Source: Aureococcus anophagefferens (Eukaryota; Sar; Pelagophyceae; Pelagomonadales; Pelagomonadaceae). Taken from it: 64,000 nt of DNA. The position numbers were made by a program, and so were the translations under genes. How positions within the stretch are numbered: the stretch's first letter is position 1; each line of letters starts with the position of its first letter. Shown here piece after piece: positions 52,704-63,165 of the stretch. The notes beneath the pieces are model-generated. The model saw only the letters and a list, made by a program, of their open reading frames with translations, made no database searches and was not told the origin of the DNA. The stretch covers positions 1,285,315 through 1,349,314 of the forward strand of contig NW_008705564.1 of the NCBI RefSeq assembly GCF_000186865.1, read 5' to 3'.

Positions 52704-55370
52704 CTACGAATGGCCCGGCGCGTCCGGGTTGTACATGAGGAGGCCCGAGGCGACGGCGTGCATCTCCACCGTCGGCGACAGGTCCGCGGGCGCCGGCGGC
52801 GCGCCGACGGCCGTCGTCCCGGCGACGGCGGGCCCCTCGACGCCGTCGTCGCCGTCGTCGTCGTCGTCGAGGGGCTCCGTGAGCGGGAGGCCCGGTACGT
52901 CGTCGTCGTCGGAGTGGTCGTCGACGGCGAGCTCGACCATGGCCGGCGGCACGCCGACGTCGTCCCAGAACGACCGGGGGATGCCGAGGCGCGCGAACGC
53001 GCGGCGCAGCGCGACGCGCCGCGGCCGCGCGATCTCCGGCAGGATGTGGTCCCAGGGCGGCCGGCCGAGGCGGCCGACGAGCTCCTCGGGCGGCGGCACG
53101 GCGCCCCGGCGCGCGCCGACGGCGAGGTCGGGCATGCCGATCTGCGCCAGGACGTCCGCGAATTCCGCGAGTTTCCGCGCCGCGTTCGGGTGGTCCGCGC
53201 CGAGGGCTTTGACGGCGACGTCGCAGCCCTTGCGCTCGTGGAGGATGCCCAGCGGGAGCTCGTGGAGCACGTGGAGGTAGGCCTCGCTGAGGTTCCCGAA
53301 GGTGTAGATCGACGGCTCCGACGTCTCGCCGACGGCGCCCCGGAGCTGGAACTCGGCCTCGTAGAATCTGGCGACGGCCTCGACGGCGACGTCGAGGTAG
53401 TGGCGGGCGTCGTCGCCGGGCGCCGGCGGCGGGCCCCGGTGCCGCGCGGAGAGCGCGTGCGCCTCGCACATCATCGTCACCGCGCCGACGAGCGACGCCT
53501 CCGCGGCGACGCGGCCGCCGGGCTCGCCCGCGAGCGCCTCGGGGACGCGGGCGAGGCTCGCGTGGGCGTCGCGGAAGTAGGCGAAGGCGCGGTCGCCCCG
53601 CGGGTCGCAGACGCAGCCGGCCTTGAAGCACCCGTTCGCCACGGAGACGCGCGCGCGCGCGAGGTCCCGCGGCCGCCGCGGCACGGCGTCCTCGAGGTAC
53701 AAAACCGCGAGCTGCGACGAGTCGAGCAAGAGCTGCAGGCTCTCGGGCGACCCCCAGTCGCGCTTGCTGTCCCAGTAGCGGATCTCGTTCCGCGCGACGG
53801 CCGACGCCGCGGCGCCTCGGACGCCGAGCGCGGCCGTCGGCCCGACCGCGCCGTCGCCGCCGTCGCCGTCGAGGCCCGCGACGGCGTCGTTGAGCACGGC
53901 GCGCGCGTCCTGGAAGCGGCCCGCGCGGCTGAGGAGCTCGCCGACGCGGACGCGGCGCTCGCAGCGCGCCGCGCCGCGGTCGCCGAATCGGTCGTCTCGG
54001 AGCCGCGCGGCGACGCCGTCGAGGCCCGCGCGCGTCCAGAGGGCCACGACGGCCTCGCCGCCGTCGCGCCGCGCCTCGTCGCTCTCGAGGAACCGCGGGT
54101 CCGTCGACAGCTCCACGAGGAGCGGCAGGCACGCGTCCGACGTCTCGCTCTGGCGCCGGAGCAGCTGGCAGCCCAGCCCGAGGTACGCCGCGGCCGACGC
54201 CCCGTCCTCGGCCGCGCGCCGCTGGACGAGGTTGACGATCGCGGTGCAGTCGCCGTGGGGCAGGGGCGCCGGCGCGCGCCGCTCCGCGGCGCGCGCGACG
54301 TCCCGGCCCGCGAAGCTCAGGAGCCCGCCGCCGGCGTGGAGCGCGGGGCCCAGCGCGTCGACGACGCGCACCACGGCGGCCTCGTCGACGCGCGCGACGC
54401 CCGCGACGTCCGCGACGGAGACGCCGCGCCGGCAGGCCGCGACGACGGCGACGACGCGCGAAAAGGCGGCCGCGTCGGACTCGCCGAGCTCCTCCGCCGC
54501 GGCCTCGAAGATCAGCGCCGCGGTCTGGAAGGCGAAGCGGTTCTCCTCCTTGACGGCGTCCGGCCGGCGCCGCGTCGCGTGGGCCCAGAGCCGGTCCGCG
54601 AGCGCCTCGCCTGAATCGAGGACGACGACCCTGCGATCCGCCGGCATGATATCGCTGAACGGGAGGCGGCGCCCGCCGCGCCGCTGGAGCGGGCCGTCGG
54701 TGACGGCGACGAGGCGCACGCCCCGGAGCATCACGTCGCCGGCCCAGCCGTCGGCGACGCAGCCCTGGGGCGACAAGGCCCGGAGCGTCGCTTGGCCGCT
54801 GGGCGTATCGGCGGCGTCGCCGAAGTCGTCGACGACGACGACGAGCCCCGCGCACCGCTCGCCGGAGCGCTTGAGGAGCGTCGACACGTTCGTCGACGCC
54901 TCCGCCGTCGTCTCCGGCAGCGCCGCGGGGCTCAGCGCGCGCCAGAGCGCCCAGGCGACCGACGCGCCCAGGTCCGGGTCGCCGTGGCGCCGTCGCCGCG
55001 AAAACGACACGCGCACGACGCGCAGCGCCGGCGCGGCCGCCGCGAGCACGCCCTCGAGGCGCGCGGCGACGGCGGACCGGCCGCTGCCCTCCTCGCCGAC
55101 GAGCGTGAGGAGGCGGACGCCGGGCTCCGCGAGAAAGCCCATGACGATGCGCTGGACGACGTCGACGGCGAAGCACCGGCCCGCGGCCGACGAGCCGTCG
55201 CGGCCCTTGCAGACTTGTGTGACGCCGTTCTCGAGGGAGAGAGAGAAGGAGGCGAGCTCGCGCACGGCGGCCGCTGGCCCCAGGAACTTGGGCCGGCGCG
55301 TCGGGTCGGCGCGCAGCGCCGCGATGCGCCGCGCCATGGCGTCCTTCTCGCCGCTTTCGCCTTGCCCCAT
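52704..55370 (-). CDS. STAND/NACHT-like ATPase with TPR-like helical C-terminus
   Basis: 888 residues. Residues ~80-260 are a P-loop NTPase: Walker A GEEGSGRSAVAARL (~92) and Walker B GLVVVVDDFGDAA (~177), with the order expected for STAND or NACHT ATPases. A winged-helix-like region follows (RRGVSVADVAGVARVDEAAV), then helical repeats (~440-760) reminiscent of TPRs (RVRVGELLSRAGRFQDARAV, TFGNLSEAYLHVLHELPLGI). The tail is acidic (EPLDDDDDGDDG). The architecture is like nephrocystin-3 or telomerase-associated-protein ATPases, which act as scaffolds or switches. Function in this alga is unknown. Confidence 0.75.
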   Translation of the reverse strand: MGQGESGEKDAMARRIAALRADPTRRPKFLGPAAAVRELASFSLSLENGVTQVCKGRDGSSAAGRCFAVDVVQRIVMGFLAEPGVRLLTLVGEEGSGRSAVAARLEGVLAAAAPALRVVRVSFSRRRRHGDPDLGASVAWALWRALSPAALPETTAEASTNVSTLLKRSGERCAGLVVVVDDFGDAADTPSGQATLRALSPQGCVADGWAGDVMLRGVRLVAVTDGPLQRRGGRRLPFSDIMPADRRVVVLDSGEALADRLWAHATRRRPDAVKEENRFAFQTAALIFEAAAEELGESDAAAFSRVVAVVAACRRGVSVADVAGVARVDEAAVVRVVDALGPALHAGGGLLSFAGRDVARAAERRAPAPLPHGDCTAIVNLVQRRAAEDGASAAAYLGLGCQLLRRQSETSDACLPLLVELSTDPRFLESDEARRDGGEAVVALWTRAGLDGVAARLRDDRFGDRGAARCERRVRVGELLSRAGRFQDARAVLNDAVAGLDGDGGDGAVGPTAALGVRGAAASAVARNEIRYWDSKRDWGSPESLQLLLDSSQLAVLYLEDAVPRRPRDLARARVSVANGCFKAGCVCDPRGDRAFAYFRDAHASLARVPEALAGEPGGRVAAEASLVGAVTMMCEAHALSARHRGPPPAPGDDARHYLDVAVEAVARFYEAEFQLRGAVGETSEPSIYTFGNLSEAYLHVLHELPLGILHERKGCDVAVKALGADHPNAARKLAEFADVLAQIGMPDLAVGARRGAVPPPEELVGRLGRPPWDHILPEIARPRRVALRRAFARLGIPRSFWDDVGVPPAMVELAVDDHSDDDDVPGLPLTEPLDDDDDGDDGVEGPAVAGTTAVGAPPAPADLSPTVEMHAVASGLLMYNPDAPGHS

Positions 55371-55521
55371 TGTTTGCGTTAGGGCATCTTGTTGGCTTCT
55401 TTAAACGCTGATGGCCATGCCGATTAGTGGCCGCCACCGCAGCCAAGAAGATTTTGCCGCAGCTTTGGTCGTTTATTCCTTGCACTGTGTGAGCGTCGGC
55501 CTCAGCCATCGAGTTTGCAAC

Positions 55522-55794
55522 ATGGACGTCGACGACGCGCTCTATGTGGCATCGATGCTCATGTTTGCATCCATCCCGATCGAGGCGCTGGCAAAACCCC
55601 CCGCGGCCTTCACGCCGTCGAGGGTCGCCGCCACGCTCGCGTTCTGTTTGCTCGAGCTGCTGCAGCTGCGCAAGGGCTACGCCTACGGCATCGTCCTCGT
55701 GACGCTGAACCTCGGCCTCCGGATCGCCGCGGACGCGCGGTCGCTCCTGAGGCCGCCGCGCCGCTCGCGCTCGCCGCCGCCGCCGCTCGTCTAA
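55522..55794 (+). CDS. Small two-TM membrane protein
   Basis: 90 residues from the ATG at 55522 (an in-frame ATG at 55411 would add 37 residues with little coding character). Two hydrophobic helices (DDALYVASMLMFASIPIEAL and YAYGIVLVTLNLGLRIAA) and a central Leu-rich helix, ending in RRSRSPPPPLV. No family recognised. Confidence 0.5.
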   Translation: MDVDDALYVASMLMFASIPIEALAKPPAAFTPSRVAATLAFCLLELLQLRKGYAYGIVLVTLNLGLRIAADARSLLRPPRRSRSPPPPLV

Positions 55795-55956
55795 CGCGAC
55801 GTGTCGTCACCTGCGATTGTCTCGGGCGCGACGTGCGGCTCCCGGAATACAACGGTCGGTGTGAGAGGAGATGGATCCCGATTGTTATGTGGAGGGACGC
55901 GGCGCGCGCGCGGGCTCGCCGGCCGACCGGCGTCCGCGCGCGAAAAAGCGGGGCGG

Positions 55957-57063
55957 TCAGCCGCCGGACTTGGGGTTCTCGATGCTCGGCGCGGAGCCCG
56001 GCGACTTGGGCGTCTGCGCCTTGGCGACGTCCGCGCGGAGCGGGGACTGCTTGTACTGGCTCGACGCGAGGATGCAGAAGACGAGCGCGGCGACGCCCGA
56101 GGGCGACGCGTGCTTGTCGAGGAAGGTGACGGCGAGGAGGACCGTGCCGAGCTTGTTGGCGACGCCGATGAGCGTGTAGGACGTCGCGGAGACCAGGCCG
56201 CGGCAGAGCCAGCCCGCGTAGCCGATGAGCGTCGCGATGACGCACGACAGGAAGAGGACGACGACGTCGGAGCCGGGCATGGCGCCCAAAACGTCGAAGA
56301 AGCCCGCCATGTCGCCGCGGACCCAGGCGAGCGCCCAGAGCATGGGCAGCGCGAGCATGTTCGTGAGCCACACGGACTCCCAGACGCCCAGCCGGAGCGA
56401 CGACACGAGGTGCTTCCCGAAGGTCATCTCGAAGCAGATGAGCGCAAAATAGAGGAGGCACCAGGAGTAGCCCGCGATGCCCTCGACGACGAACTGCGCG
56501 TCCGTCGCGACGTACGCCGTCGCGGACGCGGCCGTCAGGAGCAGGCTCCCCAGGCTCCACGTGCTCGGCGCGGACCGCCCGAGGAAGACGTAGTCCAAGA
56601 GCGCCACGGCCAGCGGCGTCGACGCCCGGAAGACGATGAACGTCTCGACGTTGCTGTGGCGGAGCGCCATCACGGACGCGTAGATGGACCCGACGAACGC
56701 GACCGCGTAGAGCCCGAAGCCCTCGACCTTCTTCCGCGTGAGCGCGCCGATGTTCGCCAGCTGGAGGACCGACAGCGCGTAGCAGGACGCCGTGGCGAAG
56801 GCGATCTGGACGACGACGACCGCGCCGGGCGCGAGCGTCGTCGTGCCTCCCACGGCCAATTTGTTGAGGAAGAGGAGCGTGGAGCTGCAGCCGCAGTAGA
56901 AGGCCACGGCCCCGACGACCTGCTGCCGCGTCGCCGGCGCGTCGACGCTCGCCGGCTCGCGGACGATGGACGACGCCGTGTCCTTGACGAGGCCCTCGCC
57001 GTCCTTGGACCCCCAGCGCTGGCGGCCCATGTACTCCTGGGACTTGGGAGACACCGTGGTCAT
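55957..57063 (-). CDS. Nucleotide-sugar / triose-phosphate-type transporter (DMT superfamily)
   Basis: 368 residues with about ten hydrophobic segments. N-terminal helix GCSSTLLFLNKLAVG has the conserved Asn-Lys of this family. VETFIVFRASTPLAVALLDY (~140) and SATSYTLIGVANKLGTVLLA (~295) are typical of GDP-mannose/GDP-fucose transporters of the Golgi. It exchanges a nucleotide sugar for the monophosphate. The tail is cytosolic with Lys near the end, without a clear retention signal. It fits the sugar-related enzymes elsewhere in the window but is not clustered with them. Confidence 0.85.
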   Translation of the reverse strand: MTTVSPKSQEYMGRQRWGSKDGEGLVKDTASSIVREPASVDAPATRQQVVGAVAFYCGCSSTLLFLNKLAVGGTTTLAPGAVVVVQIAFATASCYALSVLQLANIGALTRKKVEGFGLYAVAFVGSIYASVMALRHSNVETFIVFRASTPLAVALLDYVFLGRSAPSTWSLGSLLLTAASATAYVATDAQFVVEGIAGYSWCLLYFALICFEMTFGKHLVSSLRLGVWESVWLTNMLALPMLWALAWVRGDMAGFFDVLGAMPGSDVVVLFLSCVIATLIGYAGWLCRGLVSATSYTLIGVANKLGTVLLAVTFLDKHASPSGVAALVFCILASSQYKQSPLRADVAKAQTPKSPGSAPSIENPKSGG

Positions 57064-57360
57064 CGGGCGCCGCGGCGCCAGCGAGCTTTTCCGAGGCAGG
57101 GAGCGGGGTCGCGATCAAGGACCGGACCGCGCTCGGGGGTGCGCGCTGAACGCGCGGCGCTTGGCGGCTGTGGAGCTGCTGCGGCGCCCGGCCCCCGCCG
57201 CGACGAGGACTGCACTCACTTCAACTTTACCTCAAGGACATCGTTGTTCCCCACTTCAAGTCGACTTCTGGTTGGCTCCTCAGCTCCCGCTCGAGGACGC
57301 AGCCCCGACTGGGTTCGGCGTCTGGTTGGCTCCGGCGCGCCCCGACTGCGAGCGTCGACC

Positions 57361-60300
57361 ATGGCGCCGCGCGGCGAGCGGGCGCACATCGTCAACGACC
57401 CCCAGGCCGACGAGCTGGCGACCCTCCTCGAGCGGACGCTGGCGCTCGAGGAGTCCCTCCGCGGCGAGTGCCCGGCCTCGGCCATCGAGGAGGCGAAGCG
57501 CGGCGCGGACCTCGCGCGGGCGCGGGACTACGCGTCGCGGCTCCAGGAGCTCGCGCGCCAGCACGGCGTGCGGTCGCCGCGGCCCGGCGGGCGCGCGCCG
57601 CTCGCGCGCGCGGAGAGCCTCATCGCGTGGGAGCCGAGCTCCGGCGCCATCGAGGACCACCTCGAGCGCGTGCGGCGCTTCATCGCGTCGTCGGAGGCCG
57701 CGGCGGCGATGCGCGGCGGCCTCGCCGTCGCCTTTTCGGGCGTGTCGCTCGCCGCGACGGTCGACGCCTCGAGCCCGGCGATCAAGACCGTCGCGAACTC
57801 GAACCCCGTCGGCGGCGTCGTCGCCGCCGTGCTCGCCGGCCGCCGCGCGCGCAAGGGCGGCCGGCCCCTCCGGAAGACCTTCTACGTGCTCAAGGATTTG
57901 AAGGGGACGCTGGCCCCGTCGACGTCGACGCTCGTCCTCGGCCCGCCCGGCTCGTCGAAGACGTCGTTCCTCAAGCTCGTCGCGGGCCGCCTCCGGCCGT
58001 CCGGCGACGTCCGCCTCGCGGGGACCGTGACCTACAACGGCATCGACGTCTACGGCGCGGCCCGGCGTCCCGCGGCCGCGACGAACGTTCGAGAGATGCG
58101 GGGCGGGAAACCGATCGTCACCGTCGCGCTCGGTAGGCAAGGCCCGGCCCTTCATGCCCGCGAAGGTCGCGACGTTCGTGTCCCAGATCGACCAGCACGC
58201 GCCGTGCATCCCGGTGCGGGAGACGCTGCGCTTCGCCTTCGAGACGCAGGCGCCCGACGCCGCGCGGCCCCGCGGCGGCGTCCGCATGCCCTTCCAGAAG
58301 CTGCTCGCGAACAAGGTCGACGCGATCATGAAGGTCTTCGGCATCGACCACGTCGCGGACACGATCGTCGGCGACGCGCTGCGCCGCGGCGTCTCGGGCG
58401 GCCAGCGGCGGCGCGTCACCGTCGCCGAGATGGTCATGGGCGCGCACCGCCTCATCTGCGGCGACGAGATCACGACGGGCCTCGACTCGCAGACGGCCTA
58501 CGAGCTCGTCCACGCCATCGCGGCCGCGTCCAAGGTCTTCCGGAAGACGTCGGTGCTGAGCCTCCTCCAGCCGCCGCCGGAGGTCTTCGACTGCTTCGAC
58601 GCGCTCGTCCTCCTCGACTCCGGCCGCGTCATCTACCACGGCCCGCCCGAGGCGGCGACGGCCTACTTTGGCGCGCTGGGCTTCGTCGTGCCCCGCCGCA
58701 AGGACGCGGCGGATTTCCTCGTCGAGGTGCCGACGACGGTCGGCCGGTCCTACCTGGCCGCGGGCGCGGCGGCCGCGCCGCACACGGCGGACGAATTCCT
58801 CGCGACCTTCGAGGCGTCGTCGGCGCGCGCGGCGCTCGACGCGCTCGCGGGGGAGCCCGCGGACCTCGCGCCCGACGACTGGTCCCGCGGCGAGCGGTTG
58901 GCCTTCGAGCGGCCCCTGGCCTACTACGCCGGCCTCTGCGCGCGGAAGTACCGCGAAGTCCGGGGCGACCCGGCCATGTACGTCTCCAAGGTCGTGTCGA
59001 CGACGATCGTCGGCTTCGCGACGGGCACGGTCTTCCGGGGCGTCGCCTACGACGACTTCGCCACGAAGTACGGCCTCGCGTTCAGCGCCGTCGTCACGAT
59101 CGGCCTCGGCGGCATGTCGAGCATCGCGGGCCTCATCGACCGCCGCGCGACGTTCTACAAGCAGCGCGACGCCTTCTTCTTCCCGACGCTCGCCTACAAC
59201 CTCGCGGAGATCTGCGTCGACCTGCCGATCGTGTTGCTAGAAGCCCTCGTCTACGCGAACGCCGTCTACTGGTTCGTCGGCTTCACGGCGTCGGCGTTCC
59301 CCGCGTTCTTCCTCGTCGTCTTCCTCGTGTCGCTGTCCATGCGCCAGCTCTTCGCGACCTTCGCGGCCGTCATGCCCAGCGCGGCCGCGGCGCAGCCGGC
59401 CGCGGGGCTCACGGTCGTGCTCTGCGTCCTGTTCTCGGGCTTTGTGATCGCGCGCGACAACATCCCGGTCTACTGGCTCTTCTTCTACTGGTTCTCGCCC
59501 GTGGCCTGGGGGCTGCGGGCCGTGCTCGTCAACGAGTTCCGGTCGTCGACCTACGACAAGTCGACGCCGGACGTCCTCGTCAAGCTGGGCTGCGACCCGG
59601 AGGACACGGACGGCGTCTGCTTCCTCTCCCAGTTCGACTTCCAGCACAACCGCGCCTGGGTCACGCTCGGCGTCGGGGTGCTGGCCGGCTATTTCCTGGT
59701 CTTCGCCGTCGCGTCGACCGTCGCGCTCGACACGATCCGCCACGGGTCCGCGGGCGCGCCGTCGTCCGGCGACGACGACGACGTCGACTTCGCGGGCGAC
59801 GACGACGCGTCCGACGCGGGCGCCGCGGAGCCGCCGCCGCTGCTGTGCACGCTGCCGTCGCCGCGGCGGGGGTCCGCGGCGCATAAGGCCGCGGAGACGC
59901 GCGCGCGGAACTCCTCGACCGTCGTGCCCGAGACCGTGGACGCCGTCGCGTCGTCGCTGCCCTTCGAGCCGGCGACGCTGAGCTTCCACGACGTCCACTA
60001 CTTCGTGCCCGTGCCCAAGTCGAGCGACCGCGCCGCGCCGGACCGGCTCGAGCTGCTGGACGGCGTGTCCGCGTTCTGCAAGCCCGGCGACATGACGGCG
60101 CTCATGGGCTCGTCGGGCGCGGGCCTGTGTGGAAATCAACCAGTGAGCTGGGTTATCCCAACCAAACTTCAGAACTCTCTATCTCAGTCAAATCGAAGTC
60201 GATTCGGCTGATTTTTAGACGAATCGTGTGCTCTCATCGAGTTCTCGAAGCACAGCAGAAAGCCTTGCGTCGAAACCGTCGCATACGCGCACATTTAAGT

Positions 60301-62075
60301 CGGGTTGAAGATTTGATTTCCACACAGGCGCGGGCAAGACGACGCTGCTCGACGTGCTCGCGGGGCGGAAGACGGGCGGCTGGATCACGGGGAACATCTC
60401 CCTCAACGGCCGGCCGAAGGACCAAAAGCTCTGGGTCCGGGTCTCGGGCTACGTGGAGCAGCTCGACGTCCACAGCCCCGGCGCGACGGTCGCGGAGGCC
60501 GTCGACTTCTCCGCGCAGCTCCGGCTGCCGCAGTCGACGGCGCCCAAACAGCGGTCCGCCTACGTGCGGGACATTTTGGACCTCCTCGAGCTCGGGCCCG
60601 TGGCGCGGCGGCTCGTCGGGTCCATCGCCGAGGGCGGCCTGAGCTTCGAGCAGCGCAAGCGCCTCACGATGGCCGTCGAGATGGCCGCGAATCCCGCGGT
60701 GCTCTTCTTGGACGAGCCGACGTCCGGTCTGGACAGCCGCGCGGCGCTCGTCGTCATCCGCGCGGTCGCCAACGTCGCGAAGACGAACCGGTCCGTCATC
60801 TGCACGATCCACCAGCCGTCGGCGGCGCTCTTCCTCGCCTTCGACCGGCTCCTGCTGCTCAAGAAGGGCGGCAAGATGGTCTACTTCGGCGAGCTCGGCG
60901 AGGACTGCGCGGCGCTCGTGTCCTACCTCTCCGACGCCGCGACGTCGCTCGGCGCGGGCCTGCCGCCGCTCGCCGAGGGCCAGAACCCGGCGACGTGGAT
61001 GCTCACCGCCGCCGTCGACCCGGACGCGGACTTCGCCGATTTCTACAAGTTCTCGCCCCTGGCCAAGGCCAACGAGGCCGAGGTGCTCGCCGCGCTCGAG
61101 GGCTCGGCGCCGACGCGGAACCCGCTCCTGGGCGGCGGCCTCGAGGCGCCGCTCCTCGACGGCGACGCGCCGCCGCCGGACGCGGAGCCGGGCCCGTCGA
61201 TGGCGACGGAGTTCCTGATCCTGTCGAAGAAGATGGCCATCACGTACTGGCGGTCGCCGGCGTACAACGTCGCGCGCCTCATGGTTTCCGTCATCGTGAG
61301 CGTCTTCTTCGGCTCCTGCTACACGGCTAAGATCACGGACGTCAACGGCGCGCTCGGCCGCTCGGGCCTGCTCTTCGTGTCGACGTACTTCATGGGCGTC
61401 ATCTACATGGTCACGGGCATGCCGCTCGTCGCCGCGGAGCGCGCGGCGTTCTACCGGGAGCAGTCGTCGTCCATGTACCGGCCCCTGCCCTACGCCATGG
61501 CCTACGTGCTCGTGGAGATCCCCTACCTCGTCGTCTACTCGTTCATCTTCTGCGGGGTCCTCTTCGGCATCGTGGACATGTACGGCGGCTACGAAAAGTT
61601 TCTGTGGTACGTGGCCATCTACATGGGCTACGTGTCCTTCATGTGCTTCTTCGGCCAGTTTCTCGTGGTCGCGCTGCCGGACGAGGCCTCGGCGCAGGCC
61701 ATCGGGCCGTCGGTGTCGTCGCTGTTCTCCCTCTTCTCCGGCTTCGTCATCGCCCCCGCGAAGATGCCGAGCTTCTGGATGTTCATGTACTGGATCTCGC
61801 CCTGCCACTACTTCTTCGAGGGCCTCGTCGTGACGCAGTTCCACGGCGTCTCCAAGGAGGTCGTCGTCGGCGCGATCCCCACGCCGGCCGGCCCCGTGCC
61901 CGTCGAGGTGTCGCTGTCGACGCTCCTCACGGGCAAGGGGCCCTTCTCGAAATTCAACGGCGAGTTCCTCTGGGAGCACCGCTGGACGGACCTCATCTTC
62001 CTCTTCGCCATGGTCGCCGCGCTGCGGATCCTCTCCACGTTCTTCCTCGCCTTCGTCAAGTACAAGACCGTCTAG
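57361..62075 (+). CDS. Full-size ABCG/PDR-type transporter, two introns
   Basis: Exons 57361-58059, 58142-60116 and 60328-62075 give 1473 residues, normal for PDR proteins. Order is NBD-TMD-NBD-TMD. NBD1: Walker A GPPGSSKT (~194), signature VSGGQRRRV (~317), Walker B RLICGDEITTGLDS. TMD1 follows (FATGTVFRG ... WLFFYWFSPVAWGLRAVLVN). NBD2: Walker A GSSGAGKTT (~888), signature LSFEQRKRL, Walker B LFLDEPTSGLDS, H-loop TIHQPS. TMD2 ends near VKYKTV. Both NBDs have catalytic Glu, but NBD1 has Gln (LLQPPPE) at the H-loop, as usual in PDRs. Exports lipids or small molecules, substrate unknown. Intron 2 is an introner inside the Walker A codons. Confidence 0.95.
58060..58141 (+). other. 82-bp GC-AG intron flanked by near-perfect 8-bp repeat
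   Basis: GCCCGGCG at 58060 and GCCCGGCC at 58142 flank 74 bp of unique sequence ending GGTAGGCAAG. Donor GC and acceptor AG give VYGA|ARPFMPAKVATFVSQ, the expected PDR sequence. The insert matches neither introner family A nor B. Confidence 0.75.
60117..60327 (+). mobile_element. Introner family B copy in the Walker A motif of the ABC transporter
   Basis: A 211-bp intron. Perfect duplication GCGCGGGC at 60117-60124 and 60328-60335; termini CTGTGTGGAAATCAA with exact inverse at the other end. Removal as GC-AG restores GSSGAGKTT; without splicing the frame soon stops. Confidence 0.93.
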
Positions 62076-62078
62076 GCG

Positions 62079-63140
62079 CTACATCTTACCCTTGAGGAAC
62101 GTGTTGACGCGCCGCAGCAGGTCCGCGCCCTGGTGCGTGGACTCGTGGGGCCCGAAGTGGCCGACGCCGTGGGCCGCCCCGGGATAAAGAACGAGGTCCG
62201 CCTCCGCGCCGACGTCCGCCCACTTCTGCGCCATGAGGAGCGTGTCGTCGAGGAGCGCGTCGTGGGTCCCCACGGAGAAGAGCGCCGGCGGCAGGTCGCC
62301 GGGGAAGTCCGCGCGCAAGATGGAGCACGCCGGGTCCTTGTGGAGCATGACGTCGGGCTGGAGCTGCTTCGCGAACCAGGCCAGCTCCCGGCCGTTGAAG
62401 ACCAGGCGCCGGTCGAAGCGCCGGTTCGACGGCGTGCCCTCGAGGTCGTAGAAGCCGTAGACGAGGTTCAGCGCGCGGTACCGCGCGCGGACCGCCGGCG
62501 CCAAGCGCAGGAACGCCGCGAGGCAGAGGTGCGCGCCCGACGACTCGCCGCCGGCGACGAGCGTCGCCGCGCCAAACCGTTCGGCCGCGCGCCGCTCCAG
62601 CCACTCGAAGGCCGCGACGGCGTCGTCGACGGGCCGCGGGAACCGCGCCTCGGGCGCGAGGCGGTAGTCGACGGAGACGACGGCGACGCGCAGCGCGTCG
62701 GCCATGGCCTGCAGCCGCGCGTCGTTCTGCCCGAACGCCGAGCCCACGACCCAGCCGCCGCCGTGGAAGTGCAGGTAGACGCCCTCGATCGGCGCCGCGG
62801 GCTCGAAGACGGCGAGGCCGACGGGCGGGTCGCGCCTGCCGAGGCCCGGGATCGTCTCGTCCGACCGCCGCGCGCCGTGCTCGTAGCTCGCGGCGCGCGC
62901 GGCGCGCGCGCCCCGCGCGTCGTCCTTGAGGTCCAACGGGAGCACCTTGGCCGACGCGGCTTCGATCTCCGCGTTGAGCGTCGCGATGTCCGCCGGCACC
63001 TCCATGGCGTGCTTGTGGAAGTCCTTGAGCAGCTCGCGCCCGGCGGACGCGCCGGCGCCGTGCAGCGTGATGTGGACGACGCCGGTCTTCGTGGACAGGA
63101 TGCGGTGCTTGCCGGCGTAGCCGCTCTGGTAGGACGCCAT
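62079..63140 (-). CDS. HSL-type alpha/beta hydrolase (Abhydrolase_3)
   Basis: 353 residues from the ATG at 63140 (MASYQSGYAGKHR). The oxyanion motif is YLHFHGGGWVVGS (~127), the nucleophile VAGGESSGAHL (~196), Asp in VGTHDALLDDT (~292) and His in GAAHGVGHF (~322). DYRLAPEARFPRPVDDAVAA is the family signature after the HGGG loop. It is an esterase or lipase of the hormone-sensitive-lipase group acting on small acyl or aryl esters. No signal peptide at this start. Its stop is only 3 bp from that of the ABC transporter. A 2 x 50-bp tandem repeat lies directly upstream. Confidence 0.93.
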   Translation of the reverse strand: MASYQSGYAGKHRILSTKTGVVHITLHGAGASAGRELLKDFHKHAMEVPADIATLNAEIEAASAKVLPLDLKDDARGARAARAASYEHGARRSDETIPGLGRRDPPVGLAVFEPAAPIEGVYLHFHGGGWVVGSAFGQNDARLQAMADALRVAVVSVDYRLAPEARFPRPVDDAVAAFEWLERRAAERFGAATLVAGGESSGAHLCLAAFLRLAPAVRARYRALNLVYGFYDLEGTPSNRRFDRRLVFNGRELAWFAKQLQPDVMLHKDPACSILRADFPGDLPPALFSVGTHDALLDDTLLMAQKWADVGAEADLVLYPGAAHGVGHFGPHESTHQGADLLRRVNTFLKGKM

Positions 63141-63165
63141 GGCTACAGCAGCGCGCAGTCGCAGC

